A stretch of DNA of 64,000 nt from Streptomyces phaeofaciens. Lineage in GTDB: Bacteria; Actinomycetota; Actinomycetes; Streptomycetales; Streptomycetaceae. Shown one piece after another: positions 1 through 7,426 of this stretch. Each line of letters starts with the position of its first letter. Position 1 is the stretch's first letter. The translations under genes and the position numbers were made by a program. Under the pieces are notes generated by a model. That model was given only the letters and a program-made list of their open reading frames with translations, was not told where the DNA came from and made no database searches. The stretch covers positions 62,001 through 126,000 of the forward strand of contig NZ_BMSA01000001.1 of the NCBI RefSeq assembly GCF_014648915.1, given 5' to 3'.

Positions 1-671
1 AGGTCGTGCGCCGCCTCTGGGACAGCTGGGAGGACGACGCCGAGATCCGGGACGCCGGCACGGGCCGCTTCATCGACCGGGACAAGCTGCACCACATCGA
101 CTTCGAGGGCCGCCACTTCCGGGTCAAGGGCCCCTCCATCACCCCGCGCCCGCCGCAGGGCCAGCCCCTGGTCACCGCCCTCGCCCACGCCACCGTCCCC
201 TACCGGCTGGTGGCCCGCGCCGCCGACATCGGCTACGTCACCCCGCACGACACCGACCAGGCCCGCGCGATCGTCGCCGAGATCCGCGCCGAACAGGAGA
301 GCGCCGGCCGGGCGGCCGACCCGCTGCACGTCTTCGGCGACCTGGTGGTCTTCCTCGACGACGACCCCGGCGAGGCCGCCGCCCGCCGCGACCGCCTCGA
401 CACCCTCGCCGGCGAGGAGTACACCAGCGACGCCCGGATCTTCACCGGCACCCCCGCCCAACTCGCCGACCTGCTCCAGGAGTTCCAGTCCGCCGGGCTG
501 ACCGGATTCCGGCTGCGCCCCGCCGTCGCCGGCCACGACCTCCCGGCGATCACCCGCGGCCTCGTCCCCGAACTCCAGCGCCGCGACGCCTTCCGCCGCG
601 CCTACGAGGCCGACACCCTGCGCGGACTGCTCGGCCTGAGCCGCCCCGCCAACCGCTACGCCGCAGTCTGA
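1..671 (+). CDS. LLM-class flavin-dependent monooxygenase, NtaA/SnaA/DszA type (3' part)
   Basis: The reading frame is open through the left edge, so this is the C-terminal half of a longer gene; about 220 residues are visible against 440-460 for the family. The tail resembles that of the next gene: both have a V-P-L/E-LQ-R block followed by FR-x-x-Y-E-x-x-TLR and a short LGL. In the NtaA/SnaA/DszA family, FMNH2-dependent two-component monooxygenases attack nitrogen- or sulfur-containing substrates such as nitrilotriacetate or sulfones. The substrate cannot be read from sequence. It lies 23 bases upstream of a close relative on the same strand and is probably in the same operon. Confidence 0.85.
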   Translation, partial: VVRRLWDSWEDDAEIRDAGTGRFIDRDKLHHIDFEGRHFRVKGPSITPRPPQGQPLVTALAHATVPYRLVARAADIGYVTPHDTDQARAIVAEIRAEQESAGRAADPLHVFGDLVVFLDDDPGEAAARRDRLDTLAGEEYTSDARIFTGTPAQLADLLQEFQSAGLTGFRLRPAVAGHDLPAITRGLVPELQRRDAFRRAYEADTLRGLLGLSRPANRYAAV

Positions 672-694
672 GCCGGACGGAGAGCCGACGACCC

Positions 695-2068
695 ATGAGC
701 AAGCCCCTGAAGCAGATCCACCTGGCCGCCCACTTCCCCGGCGTCAACAACACCACCGTGTGGAGCGACCCCCGGGCCGGCAGTCACATCGAGTTCAGCT
801 CCTTCGCCCACTTCGCCCGCACCGCCGAACGCGCCAAGTTCGACTTCCTCTTCCTCGCCGAGGGCCTCAGGCTCCGCGAACAGGGCGGCAGGATCTACGA
901 CCTGGACGTCGTCGGCCGCCCCGACACCTTCACCGTCCTCGCCGCGCTCGCCGCCGTGACCGAACACCTCGGCCTCACCGGCACCATCAACTCCACCTTC
1001 AACGAGCCCTACGAGGTGGCCCGCCAGTTCGCCAGCCTCGACCACCTCTCCGACGGCCGCGCCGCCTGGAACGTCGTCACCTCCTGGGACGCCTTCACCG
1101 GCGAGAACTTCCGCCGCGGCGGCTTCCTCCCGCAGGAGGAGCGCTACTCCCGCGCCAAGGAGTTCCTCGCCACCGCGCACGAACTCTTCGACTCCTGGCA
1201 GGGCGACGAGATCCTCGCCGACCAGGCCGGCGGCGCCTTCCTGCGCGACGCCAAGGCCGGCGCCTTCGTCCACGAGGGCCGGCACTTCGACATCCACGGC
1301 CGGTTCAACGTCCCGCGCAGCCCTCAGGGCCGCCCGGTGATCTTCCAGGCCGGCGACTCCGACGAGGGCCGCGAGTTCGCCGCGTCGAGCGCCGACGCGA
1401 TCTTCAGCCGGTACGCCACTCTCGACGAGGGCCGGGCCTTCTACACGGACGTCAAGTCCCGCCTCGCCCGGTACGGCCGCCGCGCCGACCAGCTGCTGAT
1501 CCTGCCCGCCGCAAGCTTCGTCCTCGGCGACACCGACGCGGAGGCCGAGGAGATCGCGAGGGACGTACGCCGACAGCAGGTCAGCGGCGCCACCGCGATC
1601 AAGCACCTGGAGTTCGTCTGGAACCGGGACCTGTCCTCCTACGACCCGGACGGTCCCCTTCCCGACATCGACCCCGACCCCGGCGAGCACCACATCGCCC
1701 GGGGCCGCGCCCAGGTCCGCATGTACCGCGATCCGCTGGCCACCGCCCGCGAGTGGCGCGAGCGGGCGGCGGCGAACAACTGGTCCATCCGCGACCTGGT
1801 CATCGAGACCGGCAACCGGCAGAACTTCGTCGGTTCCGCCGAGACGATCGCCGAGACCATCGACACCTACGTCCAGGCCGACGCGAGCGACGGCTTCATC
1901 CTCGTCCCGCACATCACCCCCGGCGGCCTCGACGCGTTCGCCGACCGGGTCGTCCCGCTCCTCCAGGAACGGGGCGTCTTCCGCACCGAGTACGAGGGCA
2001 CCACCCTGCGCGACCACCTCGGCCTCGCACACCCGGACGACGTCCGCGACGAGCGGGCCGCCTCGTGA
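695..2068 (+). CDS. LLM-class flavin-dependent monooxygenase, NtaA/SnaA/DszA type
   Basis: A full-length 457-residue member of the bacterial-luciferase-like fold. The N-terminus (K-Q-I-H-L-A-A-H-F-P-G) and the internal block FDFLFLAEGLRLREQGG are typical of the NtaA/SnaA/DszA subgroup. The central SAWNVVTSW-like stretch (AAWNVVTSWDAF) is the subgroup's strongest signature. Such enzymes use reduced FMN supplied by a separate reductase and act in the cytoplasm on xenobiotic amines, sulfones or related compounds. Its stop overlaps the GTG start of the next gene by GTGA, implying translational coupling. No flavin reductase or ABC importer is visible here, so partners may lie left of the window. 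Confidence 0.93.
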   Translation: MSKPLKQIHLAAHFPGVNNTTVWSDPRAGSHIEFSSFAHFARTAERAKFDFLFLAEGLRLREQGGRIYDLDVVGRPDTFTVLAALAAVTEHLGLTGTINSTFNEPYEVARQFASLDHLSDGRAAWNVVTSWDAFTGENFRRGGFLPQEERYSRAKEFLATAHELFDSWQGDEILADQAGGAFLRDAKAGAFVHEGRHFDIHGRFNVPRSPQGRPVIFQAGDSDEGREFAASSADAIFSRYATLDEGRAFYTDVKSRLARYGRRADQLLILPAASFVLGDTDAEAEEIARDVRRQQVSGATAIKHLEFVWNRDLSSYDPDGPLPDIDPDPGEHHIARGRAQVRMYRDPLATAREWRERAAANNWSIRDLVIETGNRQNFVGSAETIAETIDTYVQADASDGFILVPHITPGGLDAFADRVVPLLQERGVFRTEYEGTTLRDHLGLAHPDDVRDERAAS

Positions 2069-3156
2069 AGTTCCTCGCCATCACCCTGATCGTGCACCGC
2101 CCGGACCCGGTCACCGGCGTCCTGAAGTCCACCCAGGACCGCTTCCGCGAGGTACTCGACAACGCCCTGCTCGCCGAGGAACTCGGCTTCGACGGCTTCG
2201 GCGTGGGGGAGCGGCACGAGCGGCCGTTCCTCTCCTCCTCGCCGACCGTCGTCCTCAGCCATGTGGCCGCCCTGACCCGGCGGATCCGGCTCTTCACCGC
2301 CGTGACGACCCTCAGCCTCCTCGACCCCGTCCGCGCCTACGAGGACTACGCCACCCTCGACCACCTCTCCGGCGGCCGGCTCGACCTCATCATCGGCAAG
2401 GGCAACGGCGCCGCCCAGCGCGAGCTGTTCCGGGTCACCCCCGAGGACCAGTGGGCGCGCAACGCCGAGAGCTACGAGGTGTTCCGGCGGATCTGGCGCA
2501 ACGACAAGGTCACCGCGGCGACCCGGTTCCGCCCGCCGCTGACCGACGCCGAGGTGTGGCCGAGGCCGTACCAGCGGCCCGTCCGCGTCTGGCACGGCAG
2601 CGCCACGAGCAAGGAGTCCGTGGACCTGGCCGCCCGCTACGGCGACCCGCTGTTCTCGGCGAACGTCACCCACCCCGTCGAGCCCTACGCCGAACTCGTC
2701 CGCCACTACCGCGAACGCTGGGAGCACTACGGCCACGACCCGGCGGACATCGCGGTGGGCGCGGGCTCGGCCGGGCTGTACGTGGCACCCACCTCGCAGG
2801 AGGCGGTCGAGGCCTACCGGCCGGTCTTCGAGAGCAACCTGGAGTTCCAGCGCAAGGCCGGACTGCCCGTCGTCTTCGAGACCCTGGAGGACTTCGTCGA
2901 GCGCAGCTCCGCCCTGATCGGCAGCCCGCAGCAGGTCGTCGACAAGGTCCACCGCTACCACGAACACCTCGGCCACTCGGTGCTGCATCTGCACGCGGAC
3001 GCCGGCGGGCTGAGCGACACCCGGCACCGGGACTCGCTGGAGCTGTTCCAGTCGGCGGTGGCGCCGGTGCTGCGCAAGGAGATACCGGACCCGCCGTTCG
3101 CCTGGGGACCGGTGCTCCCGGCGGCACCGGCCGACGAGGAGCCCGCCCGTGCCTGA
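2065..3156 (+). CDS. LLM-class flavin-dependent oxidoreductase
   Basis: A luciferase-like flavin enzyme of 363 residues starting at GTG 2065, which overlaps the stop of the preceding gene (GTGA). The start is set by this overlap and by the conserved beta-strand beginning KFLAITLIVHRPDP. The open frame runs further upstream, but that part lies inside the previous gene in another frame. Motifs include ELGFDGFGVGERH, the LDHLSGGRLDLIIGKG block near residue 100, and FVERSSALIGSPQQVVDKV near the end, as in FMN- or F420-linked luciferase-family proteins. It differs from the two NtaA-type genes upstream, so the operon encodes several substrate specificities. Confidence 0.93.
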   Translation: MKFLAITLIVHRPDPVTGVLKSTQDRFREVLDNALLAEELGFDGFGVGERHERPFLSSSPTVVLSHVAALTRRIRLFTAVTTLSLLDPVRAYEDYATLDHLSGGRLDLIIGKGNGAAQRELFRVTPEDQWARNAESYEVFRRIWRNDKVTAATRFRPPLTDAEVWPRPYQRPVRVWHGSATSKESVDLAARYGDPLFSANVTHPVEPYAELVRHYRERWEHYGHDPADIAVGAGSAGLYVAPTSQEAVEAYRPVFESNLEFQRKAGLPVVFETLEDFVERSSALIGSPQQVVDKVHRYHEHLGHSVLHLHADAGGLSDTRHRDSLELFQSAVAPVLRKEIPDPPFAWGPVLPAAPADEEPARA

Positions 3157-4297
3157 GACACCTCTCGGCGTCCTCGACCTGGTCCCGGTCTCCTCCGGTT
3201 CCACCGCCGCGGACGCCCTGCGCAACTCCCTCGACCTCGCCCGGCACGCCGAGCGCCTCGGCTACGCCCGCTACTGGTTCGCCGAGCACCACCTCAACCC
3301 CGGTGTCGCCGGTACGTCCCCGGCGGTCCTCCTCGCGCTGACCGCCGCCGCGACCTCCACGATCCGGCTCGGCTCCGGAGCCGTCCAGCTCGGCCACCGC
3401 ACCGCCCTGAGCACGGTCGAGGAGTTCGGCCTGGTCGACGCCCTGCATCCCGGCCGCCTCGACCTGGGCCTGGGCCGCTCCGGAGGAGGCCCGTCCGGGC
3501 CGCCGGCCGCCCCGCCGCCCACGGCCACCCCGGTCGTCGACGGCCGGGCGCCGAACGGCCTGCTCATCCCGCCCCGCTTCGCCTTCGAGAACCTCCTCGG
3601 CTCACCCCGGATCGCACTCCAGCGCAGACTGCTCCTGCTGCCCGGCGCCGCGTCCCAGGACTACGCCGAGCAGATCGACGACGTCCTCGCCCTGCTCGCC
3701 GGCACCTACCGCTCCCCGGAAGGCGTCGAGGCCCACGCCGTCCCCGGGGAAGGGGCCGACGTCGAGGTGTGGATCCTGGGCAGCAGCGGCGGCACCAGCG
3801 CCGAGGCCGCCGGCGCCCGGGGCCTGCGGTTCGCGGCGAACTACCACGTCAGCCCGGCCACCGTCCTGGAGGCGGTGGCCGGCTACCGCGCCCGCTTCAA
3901 GCCCTCCGCGACCCTCGACCGGCCGTACGTGAGCGTCTCCGCCGATGTCGTCGTCGCCGAGGACGACACCCGCGCCCGGGAGCTGGCCACCGGCTACGGC
4001 CCCTGGGTGCGCAGTATCCGCACCGCCGAGGGCGCCATCGCGTTCCCGACCCCGCGGGAGGCCCGCGCCCTCGCCTGGACCGACGAGGACCGTGCCCTGG
4101 TCCAGGACCGGCTCGACACTCAGTTCGTCGGCTCCCCGGCCCAGGTCGCCGACCGGCTGGAACAACTTCAGGAGGCCACCGGCGCCGACGAGCTGCTCAT
4201 CACCACCATCACCCACGACCACGCCGACCGGGTCCGCTCCTACGAACTGCTCGCGCGGGAATGGCACCGCCGGGGCCACGGCCCCGTGCCGGGCTGA
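3149..4297 (+). CDS. LLM-class flavin-dependent oxidoreductase, MsnO8-like
   Basis: A fourth luciferase-like protein (382 residues), starting with GTG inside the last codons of the upstream gene (8-base overlap). The N-terminus PLGVLDLVPVSSG followed by AERLGYARYWFAEHH is the hallmark of the MsnO8/YhbW-type subgroup of small luciferase-like monooxygenases. ALHPGRLDLGLGRSGG follows at about residue 105. It ends the co-directional run of four flavin enzymes and is followed by a strong hairpin at 4323-4350. The substrate is unknown. These families often use FMNH2, sometimes F420, and the sequence alone does not decide which. Confidence 0.92.
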   Translation: MPETPLGVLDLVPVSSGSTAADALRNSLDLARHAERLGYARYWFAEHHLNPGVAGTSPAVLLALTAAATSTIRLGSGAVQLGHRTALSTVEEFGLVDALHPGRLDLGLGRSGGGPSGPPAAPPPTATPVVDGRAPNGLLIPPRFAFENLLGSPRIALQRRLLLLPGAASQDYAEQIDDVLALLAGTYRSPEGVEAHAVPGEGADVEVWILGSSGGTSAEAAGARGLRFAANYHVSPATVLEAVAGYRARFKPSATLDRPYVSVSADVVVAEDDTRARELATGYGPWVRSIRTAEGAIAFPTPREARALAWTDEDRALVQDRLDTQFVGSPAQVADRLEQLQEATGADELLITTITHDHADRVRSYELLAREWHRRGHGPVPG

Positions 4298-4322
4298 CCA
4301 GGGGCGCCGGTGCGGCCGGGGC

Positions 4323-4350
4323 CACGTCGCCCTCCCCCGAGGGCGGCGTG
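4323..4350. terminator. Hairpin terminator after the monooxygenase operon
   Basis: A 12-pair stem with one G-T wobble closes on a four-base CCCC loop, 25 bases after the last monooxygenase gene and 52 bases beyond the stop of the opposing metallopeptidase gene. There is no T-run, as is usual in Streptomyces. It could serve both converging transcripts. Confidence 0.65.
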
Positions 4351-4402
4351 ACCCCGGCGCTTCCCCCGGCGCCGGACTGTGGTCAAGGGGCGGTCGTCGC
4401 CG

Positions 4403-5488
4403 TCACCAGCACATGACCGCCGTCTGGCCCGACCCCCACCCGGAGTACAGGCGCACCCGGACGACGTAGCGGCGGCCCTTGACGAGCCGCGCCCGGATCG
4501 TGGCGTTGCCCGGGGCGCCCCCGTCGTCGCGGCCCGCGAGGAAGCGGGGCTCCCCGTCCCGCTCCTCGAAGACCACGACGACCGCGTCGCTCTCCCCGAA
4601 GGTGCCGAAGGTGTACTCGCGGGTCTCCCGCTGCTCCACCGTGAAGTCGGCCTGCTCGCCCGGCCCCAGCGACAGCGGCACCGAACGGAACGGCACCAGC
4701 GCGGGCCGCGCCGAAGCGGCCGCCGGCGGATACCAGCGGAGCACGAACTCCTTGTCCAGCGGCGACAGTTCACCGCTCGGGTGGACACCCCCGCGGAACT
4801 GCTCCGGCTCCAGGATCAGCCCCGCGGAGAACGGGTACTCCATCACGGAGTGCGGATCCCACACCGACCCGTTGACCTCGGCCGGGTCCAGCTTGCGCAG
4901 GATGTTGAAGTAGGTGCGGTCCCGGCTCCAGTGGTTCGGCGGGCCCGCGAGATCCGCGTACACGGCCTCGTCGTCCCAGTGGATCCCGGCGAACGGGCTC
5001 TGGTGCTCGTGCTGCATGCCGAGCGCGTGCCCGATCTCGTGCAGGGCGGTGGCGCGCTCCCCGGGCGCGGTCAGGTCCCAGCCGAAGTTCATGGTGCGCT
5101 CGGCGAGGCCCGCCGCCAGGGCGTCGCGGCCCACGGCCGACCAGGAGCCGTCGCCCTGCTGGAACCCGATCCGCAGCTCCGCCTCCGAGCGGTCGCCGAC
5201 CTCGGCGAACGACACCCCGATGCCGAGGCCGGCCCACGCGCGGAAGCAGTCGCGCACCACGTCCCGCTGGCGCTCGTCGCCCACCCAGGACACCCACCGG
5301 GTCCCCCCGGAGCCCGGCACGGGAATGACCGACCCGTCGTCCTCGCCGTCGAAGAAGCAGTAGTGCAAGGCCGTCCCGTTGACCCACATCCGCCGCCCGC
5401 TCAGGAGCGCGCCCAGCCGCTCGGCGGCCAGCCCCGGGGCGAACACGGGGGCCGGCTGCTGCGCGAGGGAGCAGTAGCGGGCGGTCAT
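4403..5488 (-). CDS. Astacin-like (M12A) zinc metallopeptidase
   Basis: A metzincin protease of about 361 residues from ATG 5488; the frame extends to 5578, but that would run into the divergent promoter. The zinc site HEIGHALGMQHEH lies at residues 150-162, giving ligands His150, His154 and His160 with Glu151 as the catalytic base. A Met-turn SVMEYP follows about 75 residues later. The last 100 residues form a beta-rich segment (SLGPGEQADFTVEQ and after) like a pre-peptidase C-terminal domain. No signal peptide or propeptide is visible, which is odd for a protease family that is usually secreted. It diverges from a LAL regulator 71 bases away, which may control it. Confidence 0.88.
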   Translation of the reverse strand: MTARYCSLAQQPAPVFAPGLAAERLGALLSGRRMWVNGTALHYCFFDGEDDGSVIPVPGSGGTRWVSWVGDERQRDVVRDCFRAWAGLGIGVSFAEVGDRSEAELRIGFQQGDGSWSAVGRDALAAGLAERTMNFGWDLTAPGERATALHEIGHALGMQHEHQSPFAGIHWDDEAVYADLAGPPNHWSRDRTYFNILRKLDPAEVNGSVWDPHSVMEYPFSAGLILEPEQFRGGVHPSGELSPLDKEFVLRWYPPAAASARPALVPFRSVPLSLGPGEQADFTVEQRETREYTFGTFGESDAVVVVFEERDGEPRFLAGRDDGGAPGNATIRARLVKGRRYVVRVRLYSGWGSGQTAVMCW

Positions 5489-5559
5489 GCGCCCAGGCTG
5501 CCGCGCCACGCCGCCCGGGCGCCTGAGTCGGGGGCTACTCAAGTCGCCCTGTATCAGGC

Positions 5560-7341
5560 GTGAGCACCCGGACTCCACATGATGTGACGACGATCGAAGC
5601 GCACGCCAAGACCCTTCTGCTGCCGTGGCCGTTCACCGGCCGGGAGGAGGAACTGGCTCTCGTCCGAAGGTCGTTGACGGCGGGCCGGCCCGGCATCGTG
5701 GTGACGGGGCCGGCCGGCTGCGGCCGCAGCCGCCTGGCGGCCGAAGCGGTCCGCGGCACCGACTGCGCCCGCGTGACCCCCGCCCCCGAGACCCGCGGCA
5801 CGCCCTTCGCCGCCTTCGCCCACCTGCTCCCCGAGTCCGTCACGCTCCACCGCGCCGTCCGCGTCCTGTCCGGCGTACGGCTGCTGCTCGTCGACGACGC
5901 GCACCTGCTCGACGACGCCTCCGCCGCCCTCCTCCACCAGCTGGCCGTGCAGGGCCGCACCCGGCTGCTGGTCGTCGTGACCGACGGCGTCCCCGCCCCC
6001 GACGCGGTCACCCGCCTGTGGACCGGCGAACTGCTGCCCCGTCTCGCTCTCGAACCCCTGCCCGACGACGACACGGACCCGCTCCTCGCGGCCGCCGCCG
6101 GCCGCCCCCCGGAACCCCTCACCGCCAACCGGCTGCGCCGTCTGTGCCGGGGCGACCTGCGTCTGCTGCGGGACCTGCTGGGCGCCCTGCGCGACGAGGG
6201 CCGGCTCACCCGGGTCCCGGACACCGACGCGTGGGCATGGCGCGGCCCGGTCCCGCCGACCCCGACGCTCCGTGAACGCACCGCCGCCGTCCTCGCCCGC
6301 ACCTGCCCCGAGGAACGCGAGGCCCTCGACCGCCTCGCCTTCGCCGAACCCCTGCCGCTGCCCGCCGGCACCCTGGACCTGCGGGCCCTGGAGCGCCTGG
6401 AGGCGGACGGACTGATCGACGTGGCGGACGACGGCACGACCGTCCGGCTGGCCCATCCCCTGCACGGCCCGGTCCTGCGCGCCGCGGCGGGCCGGCTGCG
6501 CGCGAGACGGCTGGCCGGCCTTCGCGGACCGCTGACGGACGCGCTCGACACGGAAGCCGCCGCCCTGCTCCACGGCATCGCCCACGCCGACGTCCGCACG
6601 GTCCGGACCCCGGTGGGGGAGTGGCTGGCCGCGGAGGGGGAGCCGGTCCCGCCCGGATACGCCGCCGTCCGCGCCCGGTTCGCCCGGCTGCGCGGAGAGC
6701 TGCGCGAGGCCGCGGCCTGGGCCCGGGAAGGCCTGGCCGCCGCGGGCGAGGACACCGCGTGCCGCCGCGAACTCGGCCTCGCCGTCGCCCAGTCCGGCGA
6801 ACCGGCCCCCGGCGTCACGGCATCCCCGAAGCCGCTCACGGAGGACGACGCCTACGACGCCGTACGCCTCGGCGCCCCCGAGCACGCCCTCGGCCTCCTC
6901 CCGCCCGACGGCGTCTTCGCCCGGCACGCCCGGGCGCTCGCCCGCGCCGACGGACCCGCCCTGGACCGGGTCGCCGAGGAACTGGCGGAGCGCGGCTTCC
7001 TGCTGTTCGCGGCCGAGGCGCACGCCCAAGCCGTGTCCGTGCACCGCGACCCGACCGCGGCCCGCACCGCCCGGACCCGCGCGGCCGCCCTGGCCCGCCG
7101 CTGCCAGGGCGCCCGCACCCCGGCCCTGTCCGGACTGGCCCTGGGCGAACTCACCGCCCGGCAGCGCCAGATCGTCACCCTCGCCGCGGCGGGCCTGAGC
7201 AACCGCCAGATCGCCGAACACCTCACGCTCTCCGTCCGCACCGTCGGCAATCACCTCTACAGCGCCTACACCCGCCTCGGCACAGCCGACCGCACGACCC
7301 TCCCGTGGCTGGTGGAACTGCCGGACACCGCGTCGGCCTGA
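5560..7341 (+). CDS. LAL-type LuxR-family transcriptional regulator with P-loop
   Basis: A 593-residue regulator with an N-terminal STAND-like ATPase and a C-terminal LuxR helix-turn-helix. The P-loop at residues 50-57 reads GPAGCGRS, so the usual Lys is Arg; a Walker B-like RLLLVDDAHLLDD follows near residue 107. The C-terminal block ELTARQRQIVTLAAAGLSN with NRQIAEHLTLSVRTVGNHLY is a textbook LuxR DNA-binding domain (about residues 525-585). It starts at GTG 5560, shares a short intergenic region with the divergent metallopeptidase, and probably regulates it. The interval holds a TGAGT-N8-ACTCA inverted repeat at 5524-5541. The altered P-loop suggests weak or absent ATP hydrolysis. Confidence 0.9.
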   Translation: MSTRTPHDVTTIEAHAKTLLLPWPFTGREEELALVRRSLTAGRPGIVVTGPAGCGRSRLAAEAVRGTDCARVTPAPETRGTPFAAFAHLLPESVTLHRAVRVLSGVRLLLVDDAHLLDDASAALLHQLAVQGRTRLLVVVTDGVPAPDAVTRLWTGELLPRLALEPLPDDDTDPLLAAAAGRPPEPLTANRLRRLCRGDLRLLRDLLGALRDEGRLTRVPDTDAWAWRGPVPPTPTLRERTAAVLARTCPEEREALDRLAFAEPLPLPAGTLDLRALERLEADGLIDVADDGTTVRLAHPLHGPVLRAAAGRLRARRLAGLRGPLTDALDTEAAALLHGIAHADVRTVRTPVGEWLAAEGEPVPPGYAAVRARFARLRGELREAAAWAREGLAAAGEDTACRRELGLAVAQSGEPAPGVTASPKPLTEDDAYDAVRLGAPEHALGLLPPDGVFARHARALARADGPALDRVAEELAERGFLLFAAEAHAQAVSVHRDPTAARTARTRAAALARRCQGARTPALSGLALGELTARQRQIVTLAAAGLSNRQIAEHLTLSVRTVGNHLYSAYTRLGTADRTTLPWLVELPDTASA

Positions 7342-7426
7342 CCGCGTCGCGCGCGGCGACGCGCAGACAGCCGACGCTCGACCGACACACTGTCAAGCCG
7401 CCTGTCCAGGAAGGGACATCGGCCCC

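Noticed and set aside
3602..4279. Long open frames on the minus strand over the monooxygenases and many similar ones elsewhere.
   Set aside because: Such frames are common in high-GC DNA. They lack starts with ribosome sites and known domains, and they have third-position base use opposite to that of genes.
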